Translations under genes and position numbers: made by a program
The notes under the pieces: model-generated
What the model saw: the letters and a program-made list of their open reading frames with translations, nothing else
Database searches by the model: none
Told to the model about the DNA's origin: nothing
In this document: piece after piece, positions 35,941-47,100 of the stretch
How positions within the stretch are numbered: position 1 is the stretch's first letter
Layout: the number at the start of each line of letters is the position of its first letter
Origin: Setoptus koraiensis
Taxonomy: Eukaryota > Arthropoda
Assembly: GCA_048013815.1 (NCBI GenBank)
Contig: CM106586.1
Span: 13,578,001-13,642,000 of the forward strand
Reading direction: 5' to 3'
Length of the DNA stretch: 64,000 bases

Positions 35941-36233
35941 TTCTATTCCATTCCGTATCAAATAAGTGCCTAAGAGATGCGAGAGTAGGTATGACGATGA
36001 TGCAGTCAGTCCTAGTGTCGTCGTCACAAGTTTGGCATTTTTGAGCTCATTAAGCTTTTCCAGGAAGCGTTACATCTTAGGCAATGAAAATTGAATGAAA
36101 TTGTTGAATAAATGTTGCTTCATTCACAACAGTGAAGACATAAAAAACGCTAAACGATTGGTTACATGCAAAACGTACCGATTATGTCGACAGGGATTGA
36201 TAAGATAGAGTGAAGATTACAAAAAGCCTAAAC
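35941..36233. other. Short intergenic spacer, nothing recognised
   Basis: AT-rich spacer between the OPRT pseudogene and the 3' end of BOP1. No copy of the sequence found beyond OPRT-B was recognised here. Confidence 0.5.
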
Positions 36234-36239
36234 TTTATT
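36234..36239 (-). terminator. BOP1 polyadenylation signal overlapping the stop codon
   Basis: On the minus strand the stop TAA is embedded in TTAATAAAG, so the AATAAA signal starts within the stop codon. This implies a very short 3' UTR. Confidence 0.6.
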
Positions 36240-38355
36240 AAGAATATAACCTGATTGTCTTGTCAGCGCCACATGTGAAGATCCAAGGCTGGCTTGGGTG
36301 AAATATACAATCAGTCACAGTCTTCGAATCGTGATGCTCGTGGCCATGAAGCAATTTTACAGGAACTATAAGAGGATTTTGTAACAGATCATCGTAGACC
36401 ATACCATGACTCACGATAACGTGTCCATCCTCTGATCCGGATGCAAACAAGGGGTAACTTCTATGATAACAAACTGATCTTATAGCGCCTTTGTGATATC
36501 TCATAGTCTTATACGGTTTAGTGGAAAGATCTGTATCAAACCAGACCAACCTCGGGTCGAAGCTGCCCAGAAGTAGATTGTCTCCTCCAGGGTGGACGGC
36601 GATGCTTGAGGTACTTTTTAAACCAGTGGTTAGCTTTTTGATCAGTTGTTGCTTCACAAGATCGTAGATTTGCACGGACCTATCGTCGGCAGCGAAAAAT
36701 TGTGGTTTTTTGGGATGAAATGCGACCCTCTGGTAAGTCAGTTTTCCTTTTTTGAAAGGAATTTGACTCTGTTTTTTGATGAGATGATTGATTACAACTG
36801 ATGAACTTCTGGCAGTAGGCATGACTACAGCAAAATAGTCTCCTTTGTTGTGCCAGGTTATTTGTTCTATTTCATGAGCATATTCTACATATAATCTGTA
36901 TCCCTCACGCCACTTTTCATCATCTTGCTTTTCACTTAAAGTGATCCATTCAACAAGTGATTTTGACGTGGAGGCCTTCTGCTTCTCATCGCTTTGTGCA
37001 TTGCTCAATTTGAACATTAAATCCGTCTCTTCGGTTATATTTGAGTCACCAACTTTAGGATTGATCATCCAAACTTTTTTGCCTGTCACTACAGCCAGCA
37101 CTCCCAAAGACACGTTGGGACACCAAGACACAAATTTCACAGTCTCTTCGAACTGGATCGTTCTCCAACATCTTGCGGTAGAAGTTTCCCATATCTTCAC
37201 AGTGCAGTCCTCACTTCCTGAAGCAAAGAATTGGCCTCTTAGTTCAACTGTAATAGAGTTAACAGTATCTCGATGACCCTTGTATACCAAAGCTTGGGCA
37301 GAGGGGAAGGGCTGTAGGTCTTTGGGTCTTGGTAATTGAGGTATCAGTGAGTCAGGGTCTACATCTGCACGCTTCCTGCGTTGCCTGGGGGCCAGGTAGA
37401 GTTCGAGGCATCGTTCGAAGCGCTCACGAACATAATTCTTATAGAATGGTACGGATCTGAGATTGCCAAATCTTTGTGGAAGGAAAAATGAGTCGCGTTC
37501 CTCTTCTGACAGAGACTCCCATTTTTTAACATCGTCAGTTGTCAATAAATATTCAGGTGGCGGATTGTATGACTCTGCATGACCGGGCAAGCTCATTTTT
37601 GGTGCAGCAATGTGGCCACGATGTCTCCTGTCATTGATGTCTCCATCTTTTAGCCAGAGATCGTAGGAGAACTTGAACTGATCTTGCTTTTTGGGCTTAG
37701 GTTTTGTAGGTTTGATTCTACCAGTTTTAATCATTTGCACTAATTTTGTGATGGCCCTTTTCTCGGACAAGGAAGGAATAAACGACGCCTTGGTCTCGGG
37801 TCTGTTTTGCACGGGATGAATGGAGACCTCTCTACTAAAGAAGTCAGTGTATGGTTCGTAGGCATCATATGAGGAATCTGGATATGTAGCATTCCTTATT
37901 CTATTGATAACGTCAATGTCTTCGTCGGAAAGTACCACCTTCCTGCCCGTGAGTTTATCATAGACCGTCCTGAAGTAGTTTGGATCGTCGCACTGTGCAA
38001 GGAAGTCGTCAATGGCGGTGCCAAGACTACCGGGAGGCTTCATGATCTTCTTTCCATCTCTGTCGTAACCCAAATGCTCGTGATCCTTGTACCAGTCTAT
38101 GTCTATGTTTCCTACTGTATTTTCCACATCCTCTTCATCGGATGTATCAGTGGCAAACTCACTCGACGAATAACCGTCTGCTTGATCTGAATCCTCGAGG
38201 GAATTACTGTCTTCTTCTTCGGATTCCCACTCTTCGTCGTCCGATTGTGTGTCGCCATTGGTTTCGGAGGAATTATTGGTAGTTTTGGCTAGCTCTTTTT
38301 TGCTGACCGCCTCGTTGAGCTTTTTACCGGTCGACGTTTTGGTTATGCCCACCAT
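36238..38355 (-). CDS. BOP1: Ribosome biogenesis protein BOP1 homolog
   Basis: An intronless 705-codon frame, close to the usual 740-780 residues. Residues 1-80 are acidic and Ser-rich. About 85-350 form the BOP1 N-terminal domain: IDWYKDHEHLGYDRDGKKI, then YPDSSYDAYEPYTDFFSRE, PKMSLPGHAESYNPPPEYL, and a basic RERFERCLELYLAPRQRRKR. WD40 repeats follow from about 360 (YKGHRDTVNSI, FFASGSEDCTVKIWETS) to the end (WIFTCGADKTIRLYS). BOP1 joins PES1 and WDR12 in the PeBoW complex, needed in the nucleolus for 28S/5.8S rRNA maturation and 60S assembly. The start is the first Met of a fully open frame. The neighbours are unrelated in function apart from RPL38. Confidence 0.97.
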   Translation of the reverse strand: MVGITKTSTGKKLNEAVSKKELAKTTNNSSETNGDTQSDDEEWESEEEDSNSLEDSDQADGYSSSEFATDTSDEEDVENTVGNIDIDWYKDHEHLGYDRDGKKIMKPPGSLGTAIDDFLAQCDDPNYFRTVYDKLTGRKVVLSDEDIDVINRIRNATYPDSSYDAYEPYTDFFSREVSIHPVQNRPETKASFIPSLSEKRAITKLVQMIKTGRIKPTKPKPKKQDQFKFSYDLWLKDGDINDRRHRGHIAAPKMSLPGHAESYNPPPEYLLTTDDVKKWESLSEEERDSFFLPQRFGNLRSVPFYKNYVRERFERCLELYLAPRQRRKRADVDPDSLIPQLPRPKDLQPFPSAQALVYKGHRDTVNSITVELRGQFFASGSEDCTVKIWETSTARCWRTIQFEETVKFVSWCPNVSLGVLAVVTGKKVWMINPKVGDSNITEETDLMFKLSNAQSDEKQKASTSKSLVEWITLSEKQDDEKWREGYRLYVEYAHEIEQITWHNKGDYFAVVMPTARSSSVVINHLIKKQSQIPFKKGKLTYQRVAFHPKKPQFFAADDRSVQIYDLVKQQLIKKLTTGLKSTSSIAVHPGGDNLLLGSFDPRLVWFDTDLSTKPYKTMRYHKGAIRSVCYHRSYPLFASGSEDGHVIVSHGMVYDDLLQNPLIVPVKLLHGHEHHDSKTVTDCIFHPSQPWIFTCGADKTIRLYS

Positions 38356-38699
38356 ATCTAGACGATCCCTTATAAAATAATTGACTAATGTATGATAAAT
38401 ATTTGAATATATGATAATAGTAATAGACTAATAGGATATTGATTTAGAAGAGAAGAAATATTTATTGCATGAACACGTGCCTTTTTTCGAATGAACATGG
38501 AATGATAATTGGGCGGCACGCTGAGTTACTTTTGAGCGGTATATTCAAATACAAAAAAAGTTTTTCGAACTTGAAAGAACATGGTTCTTTTCACAACAGA
38601 AAAACAACAAGCAAACAAATTCTTTTACTTAGTAATAATGAACTTATGTCTTATTTATTCATCAAAAATCTAATCACCATAAGCAAGTAAGTGTATAAT
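38356..38699. other. Spacer between BOP1 and the CDK inhibitor gene
   Basis: AT-rich. It must include the BOP1 promoter and the 3' UTR of the upstream minus-strand gene. No motif was identified with confidence. Confidence 0.4.
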
Positions 38700-39983
38700 T
38701 TAGCGAGAGTCAGTATTTGATTTGTTTGAGGTTGGTGTTGGTGTTGGTGTTAAATTATCATCAGTACAGACAGTTGTTGAGGGCATGGAATCATCATGAC
38801 AGTCAGTTGTGGTTGATTCTGTTTGGCCTGTTAGAATCGAGATGGTGTCACTGGGCGTAATAACGGTTGTGGACGGCTCACTTCTCGATGTATCACAAGA
38901 ATAAATTGACCTGTTATCGTCTCTAAAGATGTCGTTTGTGTCGTGTTGCAAGACCGCATCATTATCAATTTTGTTTGTATCTTCATAAGCGGCCATAACA
39001 CGATGACAGGTGCCTATTGCATTATTGTCACTGCTGCTGCTGATATCGTCTTCGGCATCCGAAGAATCAGAATTTTGTTGCTGTTGTTGTTTGTTTTGAT
39101 AACAACGGGAATATTTGGCTAGATGTTGTGCATCTTGTTCAATGTTCATATGAATAGCAGTGCTATCTTGGCTTGTCAGGGTGTTGTCATATTCGACCCT
39201 GGTGAATTGTCGTTGCTGTGAGCGAGGTGTGGGTGATGCTGGATGCGTTGAGTTAGAATCACTGGTTGTTAGGGCATTTGTAGCGTTGAACGTTGTCCAT
39301 TGAAACCTGTTGAAGCAGGCACCGTCTATGTGATCGTGCTGATTCAACGGTTGACATTTTCTAAAATCGAAATTCCACCTTCGACAATTGTCTCGATGCA
39401 ATCGTTCCATTTGATCATTTAACCATATTCTATTTGATTGGCGATAGCTGCGCCGATGCGCCTCTTCACGTTGAGCCAAGGTGGGCAAGCCACTTGTGTA
39501 TGACGATCTTCGCAATAATAGTGGCCGTGCACTAGTGCTGCTATCGGCAGGATTGTTTCTGTTGTTGCGACGATGGAGATGGTCGTCGTCGTGGTGTTGA
39601 TCGTCGAACAGTCGCCTGGTGACTCGTCTACGTTGAGCTGGCCTCCTCAGATGTTGCAGTTGGCACAGTGGCGATTGTCTGGTTGCGCCGTCGCCAAATT
39701 GATTGCTGCTGCTGTCAACGATATTGTGTAACGGTGTTGTTAAGACGGCTTGAGCTGTTGTTGTTGTTGTTTCTACTGCGAATTGCTGGCGCTCTGTTGA
39801 TGGCGACAAAACAGTTTGTTGCTGTTGTTGCGTGTCGCTCATAGACACCAATGAGGGCGACGGGCTTGTCGGCGGCGACGCTGGCGATGCAGATGACGAG
39901 CTGGTCTGATGGTGCTGACGCTGATGCATAATATTCAAATCGGCAGCGATTAAATTGATAATGATGTGCACCAAGATGGACAT
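38700..39983 (-). CDS. CIP/KIP-type cyclin-dependent kinase inhibitor (p27/Dacapo-like)
   Basis: A single open frame of 427 codons (409 if translation starts at the second Met, 39929). The diagnostic part is NDQMERLHRDNCRRWNFDF (residues about 189-207) followed by FQWTTF (227-232). It matches the CDK-binding helix and strand of p21/p27/Dacapo, in which WNFDF contacts the kinase N-lobe. A cyclin-binding RXLF motif (VTRRLFDD, residues 121-128) lies N-terminal, but about 77 residues before WNFDF rather than the roughly 27 seen in p27. I see no FYYRP-like segment that would insert in the kinase ATP pocket. The rest is S/T/Q-rich with many SP and TP sites (PPTSPSPS, TPTPTPT), a basic cluster around LRRPAQRRR and an acidic patch. 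The likely role is nuclear inhibition of cyclin E/A-CDK2. A 5' exon is possible. Confidence 0.83.
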   Translation of the reverse strand: MSILVHIIINLIAADLNIMHQRQHHQTSSSSASPASPPTSPSPSLVSMSDTQQQQQTVLSPSTERQQFAVETTTTTAQAVLTTPLHNIVDSSSNQFGDGATRQSPLCQLQHLRRPAQRRRVTRRLFDDQHHDDDHLHRRNNRNNPADSSTSARPLLLRRSSYTSGLPTLAQREEAHRRSYRQSNRIWLNDQMERLHRDNCRRWNFDFRKCQPLNQHDHIDGACFNRFQWTTFNATNALTTSDSNSTHPASPTPRSQQRQFTRVEYDNTLTSQDSTAIHMNIEQDAQHLAKYSRCYQNKQQQQQNSDSSDAEDDISSSSDNNAIGTCHRVMAAYEDTNKIDNDAVLQHDTNDIFRDDNRSIYSCDTSRSEPSTTVITPSDTISILTGQTESTTTDCHDDSMPSTTVCTDDNLTPTPTPTSNKSNTDSR

Positions 39984-40945
39984 TTGGCGCTGCTGCTGCT
40001 GCTGCCACTGACTGTGCTGAACAATGCTGAGAATGCTGCTTCAATGAGATAATTGGCGATGATTATATAATTATAATTATATGAAGTGAGTTGCGCAATC
40101 ACGTGTGCGATCTGAAGGAGCCGGCGCCGATCGTCAGCGAATCCATGCGACCAGTCTGGTCACGTTCTGGTTGCACTCTGTTTACGCTCTTGTTGCGCTC
40201 TGGTCACACTCTGGTGTCGCTCTGGTCACACTCTGGTCACACTGGTTTCACTCTGGTTTCACCTGAGCCTGGGGCCCGTTGTTGCTTGACGCTATTGCAC
40301 TGTCGCCAACTGTTTGTTTTTTCTTGTGAACTGACGTGTTGCCTCTCGCGTGCCTTTTAACAAACTTATCACAGGCAAACTGAAAGAATAGCCTTCGGCC
40401 TTGTTTACCATTCGCAATTGGCTCGTGTGACGTTACCGCTACCACAATTGGCAAGCTACTATACACACACACACACACACACACGCTGCGCGACAATTGT
40501 AATTGCAACCGTCAAATTGGTTCCTTGTTAGGCCCTGAGTTTGCCCGACTTTGCGGCCGTTGTAATTTGCGTGCTTGCCGGCACATATAGAATATATTGT
40601 GAGCTTGGCTATAGCAACTGGTGGCTAGATTGAGCTCAGTTTGGTTGAGTTTCAGCCACTTAGTCACTCAGTCACACAGGCAAAGTGCGAGCACTACGAG
40701 CGACAAGTGCATCGCGTTGCGCATCGTCGTGCTATAATTATCGAGTAGAGCAAGCAGCAAAAACGACCGTTGCAATAAACAATCATGGCCGATACGCAAA
40801 CTGATGCGCTATTTCCAACTGACGGAACACACACACACACACGCACGCCAACAGGTGCCTTAGCCGACGACTGTGACACACACACAGACGCACACGCCAA
40901 CCACTTGCTGACGCATTCGCGCACAGAGACGCTTTTAGCAAGCTG

Positions 40946-41007
40946 ATGTGTGTGTGTGTGCGTGTGTGTGTGTGTGTGTCTATCAGACGCAGTATGTGCG
41001 CTTGTCA

Positions 41008-41046
<39 letters not shown>

Positions 41047-41054
41047 GTGTGTTG
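40946..41054. repeat. (TG)n microsatellite cluster
   Basis: Two long TG tracts (40946-40980 and 41013-41052) with interruptions separated by about 30 bp of unique sequence. Confidence 0.95.
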
Positions 41055-41275
41055 CTGTGCACTTGTTTCGCCAATGGCAAACAAGTGCAGCGATCACTGT
41101 CAGCAAAAAGACGTTGGATTTCGCCATTGGGTGTGCGTGTGTGTGTGTGTGCGCTGCCTTTTGCGCAACATGCTCGCAACAGTGAAAAATAAGCTCGGCA
41201 CAGGCACAGAAGTGTGGTTAGCTCGTGCTTTGCGGGGGCGGAGCCTAGCCTTTTGCTAGTCTAGTGCTGGCAGTG

Positions 41276-41323
41276 TGACAGTTGAGTCTGTCCAATTGTG
41301 CCGATGCACAGACTCAACTGTCA
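41276..41323. repeat. Perfect 16-bp inverted repeat (hairpin)
   Basis: TGACAGTTGAGTCTGT (41276-41291) is the exact reverse complement of 41308-41323, with a 16-nt loop. Confidence 0.9.
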
Positions 41324-42381
41324 GACTAAACTGTCAAGTCGGTTGGCTCGCTCCGGTCTGACACAGCAATCTCATTTTTGGAGCGAGCAATTGTTTCGCC
41401 ACTTATACATACTTTTACATACTTAATAATTAATAATCACGAATAACTCAAAAATAATTCACGAATAAGATAATTCTGTGGGCCGTGATTGGCGTGCGGT
41501 TTTGGCTGTGCCGGCCAGCGCTCGAACGCAACACCGACTGTCAATTGTTCACCGTACTCATGACAGTCAACACTCTCTGACCGTCACAGTCTGACGTACT
41601 GACACAGGCCAGTAATTGGAGCTACAGCCACTGACAAGTGCTGGCCCAGTGTTGGCCGTTGCATAATTGTCACTGTTGTTTACCAGTGGCCAGTAGAACT
41701 TATTGTGAGCTCTCGACAAGCAAACAAAATTAAACTTAACGACCTCGGGAATAAATTAAATAAATGTATATTTTTTAAAGAACAATATTTTATTAGCAAT
41801 TAATTGTTGTAATTGTTGTTGTTTCTTACATTCAATACTTAAATAATACTCACACACAGTGCTAGTATTATGACAACTGTGCTGTAACAGGTGCCGCCCG
41901 CTTTCGATGAAGGTTCTATAAAGTTGGGCGCTCATTTATTCATATGAACTGTATATAATTAATAGGAGGAGCATCGATTTAGTTTTATAAATGAATTGAT
42001 GGAACATTGTTGATGTGTGTTAAGTTGTATGCTGCATTTAAAATTAAGAATACGGGGGAGAGACAGAGAGAAAAAACGATGATTAACCAGCGCCAGTGAG
42101 ATGGATGATGGCCAATGATGAACGATAGTGCTTGTGGTTGTGGTTGTGGTAGTGGTTGCATAATAATTGTTACTCGTCGCCTCACTCACAACTACCACTC
42201 GCTTGGACGAGCCACCTCGGACCGGAAGTGGGTAAGTGCGTGTCATTGTACAAAATTTTGTTGCACCTGTGTGATTGACTGATCACCTAGATATAACTGT
42301 TTATAGCGGACGCAACAGTGGCTAGTTATTATGTGAGCTACAGATTATACAGCCGAGGTTGATAACAGAGACAAATAACAA

Positions 42382-42427
<46 letters not shown>
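42382..42427. repeat. (TG)n microsatellite
   Basis: About 23 TG dinucleotides with one TTT interruption. Confidence 0.95.
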
Positions 42428-42436
<9 letters not shown>

Positions 42437-42855
42437 TAAATAACAATAGATATAGTCTGTGAGTTTAGTATAGTCTAATCTGAGTTAATATCTAATTAAC
42501 CTATAATAGGCAATGGGCGATAGTTATGTAACATAACATGAGTTTGTGTGTGTGTGTGTGTCCTTGTGCGAGGCGCATCGAAATGCAGATTCGGGCAGCT
42601 TGTTGTTGTGGGGTCTTGTTGCTTGATTATTGTTGGTCAAATTAATTAATTAATTGTGGTCTCTGTGTGTGTATGTGTATGCGTGATTATATGGCTGCAT
42701 GTCGAATCATCAAACCACCATCATGTTTCTTTAATTTATCTTTTGATTATCCTATGAGCGATCATCATGGAATAATCATGGTTACATTCATGCTTGATTA
42801 AATGCTGGCATCCAATTGATAGCATCTAGCTAGGCGTCCATTGATTGCTGGCCGA

Positions 42856-44139
42856 TTATCTCTTCCGTTTTCTGTCCACCAGAGCCATTATGCTTCCGTC
42901 GCTGGTCACTGAGGCCGCCGCTGCCTGAACTGCGGCCGCTACCTGTTGTTGGTGGTGTTGCATTTGGGCCTGTTGGACGGCCTGTTGGGCGGCCTGTTGA
43001 AATTGCTGCTGAACAGCCTGCTCATGTAACTGTTGAGCATGCTGTTGTTGTTGCTGCTGTTGCTGTTGGAGGTGCTGCTGTTGTTGTTGTTGCTGTTGTT
43101 GCTGGTGTTGTTGTTGTTGATACTGTTGTACCTGTTGCGCCTGCTGAGCCTGGTGATGGCTATTAAGAACGGCAACCGCATTATTTTGATCAGTCCCTGT
43201 TGCGGCCGCTATTAAATCTTGCGCCGTTGTTGCCGATACCTGAACAGGCGACGGAGCTAATATTGAGGGAAATTCCTCTGAGCCAACGGGCTTAGGTTCG
43301 ACAAAACTAGCCAAATGGTGCGCTATGGAAGGCGATGCCCAAGTGTCCCAATAGTCGGCGGCTATTTGGTTGGCCGAAGTAGATGCTGCCGCCATATATG
43401 TGGCTTGATTATTTGATGGTGCGGCCACTGTCCAGGCATGAGGTTCGCTAGCGGCATGCTTACCATGATGCTCCTCGACGAAAGTGTATTCTTCTTTTTC
43501 CTCTTTTTGCGGAATTTTCACTACCATTGATTTCTTGAACCATTTCTTCCATGGTTTTTCGCCCTTCTTCTTCTTAAAGAACACCTTCAACACCTTTACT
43601 GGCACCTTCTTATAAACGGGCACCTTCTTATACGTGGTGCCCACCTCTTTAACAACAACATACTTTTTACTTTTGGCATCAACGTGTTCATAAAATTCAA
43701 ATAACGCCATTGTAAGCAGTAATAAATTGAATATATTTGTCATGGTGGTTATGTAAGAGTAGGCTGTTGGTGATCTAGAAGACGTGAGCGACGATCGTTT
43801 GTAGTTTTTCTTCGTTGTTGTGATGGGTGCTGACATATCTGACATATTGTTGTTAATTGTTGATGATATCTCTTGTTGTCCGTCTTGTTGCTCGTGTGAC
43901 AATATCATTGTGGCGTTTTGTTGTTGTTGTTGTTGTTGTTGTTTGGTGGTGCTTATGATATCATTAATATTACTATTAGTTGTGCTATTGGCGTGACAAT
44001 ATTCGAGCAAGTCTTGCTCTTCTCTTCGCTCTTTGTGGCTTCGATGTTGTTGTTGCTGCTGCTGGTTTACATTATGATGATGATGGTGGCCATCGTCATG
44101 GTCGCTATAACCATTAAACATTGTGTATAAGATGTGCAT
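42856..44139 (-). CDS. Lysine-rich, probably secreted protein with Q/A-rich C-terminus (unknown)
   Basis: The frame has 427 codons. From the first Met it begins with a His/Gln-rich low-complexity stretch. An internal Met at 43743 (residue 133, in the favourable context ACCACCATGA) starts MTNIFNLLLLTMALFEFYEH, a typical signal peptide with a likely cut after HVDA, which would give a 295-residue precursor. I favour that start, with the upstream part as 5' UTR or an alternative N-terminus. The mature start is strikingly basic and repetitive (KKYVVVKEVGTTYKKVPVYK, then KKVPVKVLKVFFKKKKGEKP). The middle is unremarkable; the C-terminal third is Q/H/A-rich and ends in DRKRKR. The family is not recognised. 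It may be an extracellular-matrix or cuticle-associated protein, by inference only. Confidence 0.65.
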   Translation of the reverse strand: MHILYTMFNGYSDHDDGHHHHHNVNQQQQQQHRSHKERREEQDLLEYCHANSTTNSNINDIISTTKQQQQQQQQNATMILSHEQQDGQQEISSTINNNMSDMSAPITTTKKNYKRSSLTSSRSPTAYSYITTMTNIFNLLLLTMALFEFYEHVDAKSKKYVVVKEVGTTYKKVPVYKKVPVKVLKVFFKKKKGEKPWKKWFKKSMVVKIPQKEEKEEYTFVEEHHGKHAASEPHAWTVAAPSNNQATYMAAASTSANQIAADYWDTWASPSIAHHLASFVEPKPVGSEEFPSILAPSPVQVSATTAQDLIAAATGTDQNNAVAVLNSHHQAQQAQQVQQYQQQQHQQQQQQQQQQHLQQQQQQQQQHAQQLHEQAVQQQFQQAAQQAVQQAQMQHHQQQVAAAVQAAAASVTSDGSIMALVDRKRKR

Positions 44140-47100
44140 CTTGATTATCTGCTTTGCTATTCGTTGATGGCCTTAATGAGAATTCTCTTCGTTGACAAGC
44201 TACTCCAATATATATGTTGCTTATATATTGGATTAGATATTTAATATATAACATATATATATAGAGATATATATATTATATATTAAATAACAGTGTTGAT
44301 AGTGCGATTAAGGTGTCTATGCTTCGTTTTAGTTGTAACAGTGCAGTGCAAATTATACCAACAGCGCCGGCTATCTAATCATGTCTTGATTATTTGCTTA
44401 TTTGGTTGTTGAGCAATCTTAACACTCTGGCAATTTGAATCTGCGAAATATGTGTCTTGTTGTTAGTGATGGCCCTGCAGTAGTAGCAGTAGTGGTAGCG
44501 GTAGTAGTGGTGAAAGTGGATGTCGGAGAAACAGAATTAGGCTGGACATTGCTCTAGTCCAACGAGCAACAGACTGATTAGTTTTTAATGGGGATATTTG
44601 CTTTTATATCGACCAGTATAAAATTTGTTTTGTGCACTATTGTGCTGTTGCGCAACTAACTAGGTGGAGATTGAAATCACCTCATTACAATTACAAGCGC
44701 CACCCCTATTTGACAGCACCCAATACTTATCCAACGGTAACCTATCCTACAAATGCCTACTGCACACTATTGGCTTCTCGCCACACACAGCTGACCATTC
44801 TTTGGCGAGCTCTTATTGATAATTGAAATGTTTTGTATTATCAATGTATCAATGTATCATTATTATTATTATGTCGTTGTTGTTGTTGCTACTGGTGCTG
44901 CTGTTGTTGTTGTCGCCGTTGTTAGGAGTAGCTCAACGAAACGGTGGTTAGCTGTTGCTGCTTGCCAGCGACGACCCAGTGAACAAGCGGTCTAGTAGCG
45001 GTAAGCCAGACCGCATCCAGGTAGTCAGTGTATATCACTTATCAATAATTGGTAGATCACTATCAACAGGTTATGTAACAACAGTAAGTAGTAGCGGTAA
45101 CAACAACTACTAGTTTCTTCTTCTTATCTTTGATTGTGTTGCTCTTATAGACTCTATAATACAGAGTGCATCGGCTTGTCGTCGGCATCGTTATCGTTGT
45201 GTTTGTTTAGACACATACGCACAATACACATATTATATGCTCACTGTTGCGTAATTGGTCTTCCTTCCAACAAACCCATTCACAACAACAGCCATCAGTA
45301 GTATAACATGCTATTCAGAGATTCTTTCTATCTTAATCGTCGCTCTTTTTTGTCAACCATCATATCATTCAATCATATTGGTGATGCCAATCCGTTCCGA
45401 CAGTGTCTATGCGGCCAGTACACCTGTAAGTTTGTTTGTGAAACAAATAGCATGATAATGTTTGTTTGCTTTGTTGTTATGATCTCCCTTTCACTCTTTT
45501 TCTCTTGTAACAACAAGTTTTGTAACAACACTACTAGTAGTTCGTGTGTGATTCTTTATGTTATTTTCCCTTAACTGCACTACTTGTGTCATCTTGTTGT
45601 ATATGACGGTGCCTAATACTCATTTATTTATCCAAATTGATCGCGGTCATAAGTTCATCACTGTCATCATCATTGATCGACTTGGTCGCAGTTGCAAGTT
45701 TATAAGCATGCATCTTCTCTCCTGATTAGGCCTAATAACGACCTGCCGGTATAATCAATAGATATCACGACCAGCGACGATTTTAGGTCACATAGAAAAT
45801 CTCGTCGTTGCCAGATCTCATATTGACTGTTACGTAACTATAGCAATGCTAATGGTAGGCCAAGGTTTTGTGAATTCCCTTTTTAATGTATCATTACATT
45901 TTATATTTTGTATCACATGTCATTTTGAAATTTCGAAAAAATATAAATGTTCTCGTGAGAGATCTCCAAGTCGATCGTTCATTGACCACACTTGAACCTG
46001 AATTCGACAGCAGTATATCCACAGTTTCTTAATCCCTCTTTGTACTTGGTTATATTGCGAAACTAGAAAATCGCTCTATATTTAACATAGATATTCATTG
46101 TCGACGTTGTCAATTACTGTTCCACCAGTCATTATGCCACTCGAGAGCCACAAAAGACTAGTGAATGGGTAATTAATCTCATACAACAATCATCGTAGTA
46201 TGCGATGAATAATAACTGGCCAGTCTGTAGAGTCCTCGCATCTATCTACAAATTTTAGACCATTCATGAAGTGCACAGCATAGCTCTCAACTGATTTATC
46301 TAACTGAAAAGATCATTTGTGTTTGGACTCGATTAGTCGGTACAGTTGTTACATCACAATTGATCCGTTGTCCTGTGTTCCGTCGGTCAGTAGAGGCTAT
46401 GATGGGCTAGAAATTAGTGCTGACCATTGAAAATATCAACGAAATATGACGCTTGGACACCTCGAATAGACATTGTAGGTAACTGTCTACATAGGACAAG
46501 TAATACCTGGTTTTCAATATCATGACCAATGAGGCCATCAAGCAACTATTGACACCTACAACAACTAAACAATCATAAGCTGCAATTGGCATTTTACCTG
46601 AGCAGTGACATCTAAGCCAGACAATTGACCAGAAATAATAATTGCACTATACCAAGCCGGCTAAGAAAGATCAAGTTTAATGGGATTCATGGAAGCATGA
46701 AATGAGTTTGAGGCAAGTTGTTTGTTCGAAAACAATTGATAGTCAATTAACTTGTTGTTTTCTGTCTACTGTCTGTATCATAGACACTCGTCGACTACCA
46801 GACGGCAGCAACAAATGTGTTTTTCTTAGTATCTCTAGAAAGGTAGCAACGAAACAAAAGAACATGTAACACACTTCCATTACTTTCCATGTGATCTGTT
46901 CTTTCTCTGATGAAGTTGCTCTTGTTTTACCCCTAATCTTACGTGGTAAGCCGTTCAGCGACACAAGCCAATGAGAGAGAAGAAAGAGAAACTGTGGAGA
47001 TAGAGAGAAAGAAAGTGTTATGTAACATGATCTTTATTCCTTGCATTTATATTTGTTTCCCCCACTGTAAAAATTTCTTACTGTTGCCCTTATTAAACAA

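Larger units (their letters stand above)
39984..42855. other. Intergenic region with microsatellites and a GC-rich pocket; no gene recognised
   Basis: Contains imperfect CTCTGGTCACA repeats (about 40140-40262), CA/TG arrays (40456-40480, 40826-41054, 42382-42427, 42545-42562), a 16-bp perfect hairpin (41276-41323) and one of the few GGGCCC sites of the AT-rich segment (40273). Cys/Val- and Thr/His-rich frames over the TG arrays are artefacts. It may carry promoter or 5' UTR sequence of the flanking CDK-inhibitor gene. Confidence 0.5.

Noticed and set aside
40694..41259. Cys/Val-rich and Thr/His-rich frames
   Set aside because: Translations of TG/CA microsatellites.
44632..45574. Hydrophobic open stretches ending at a GTAAGT donor (45426)
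   Set aside because: No suitable start codon in the best frame and no identifiable downstream exon, so not annotated as a gene.
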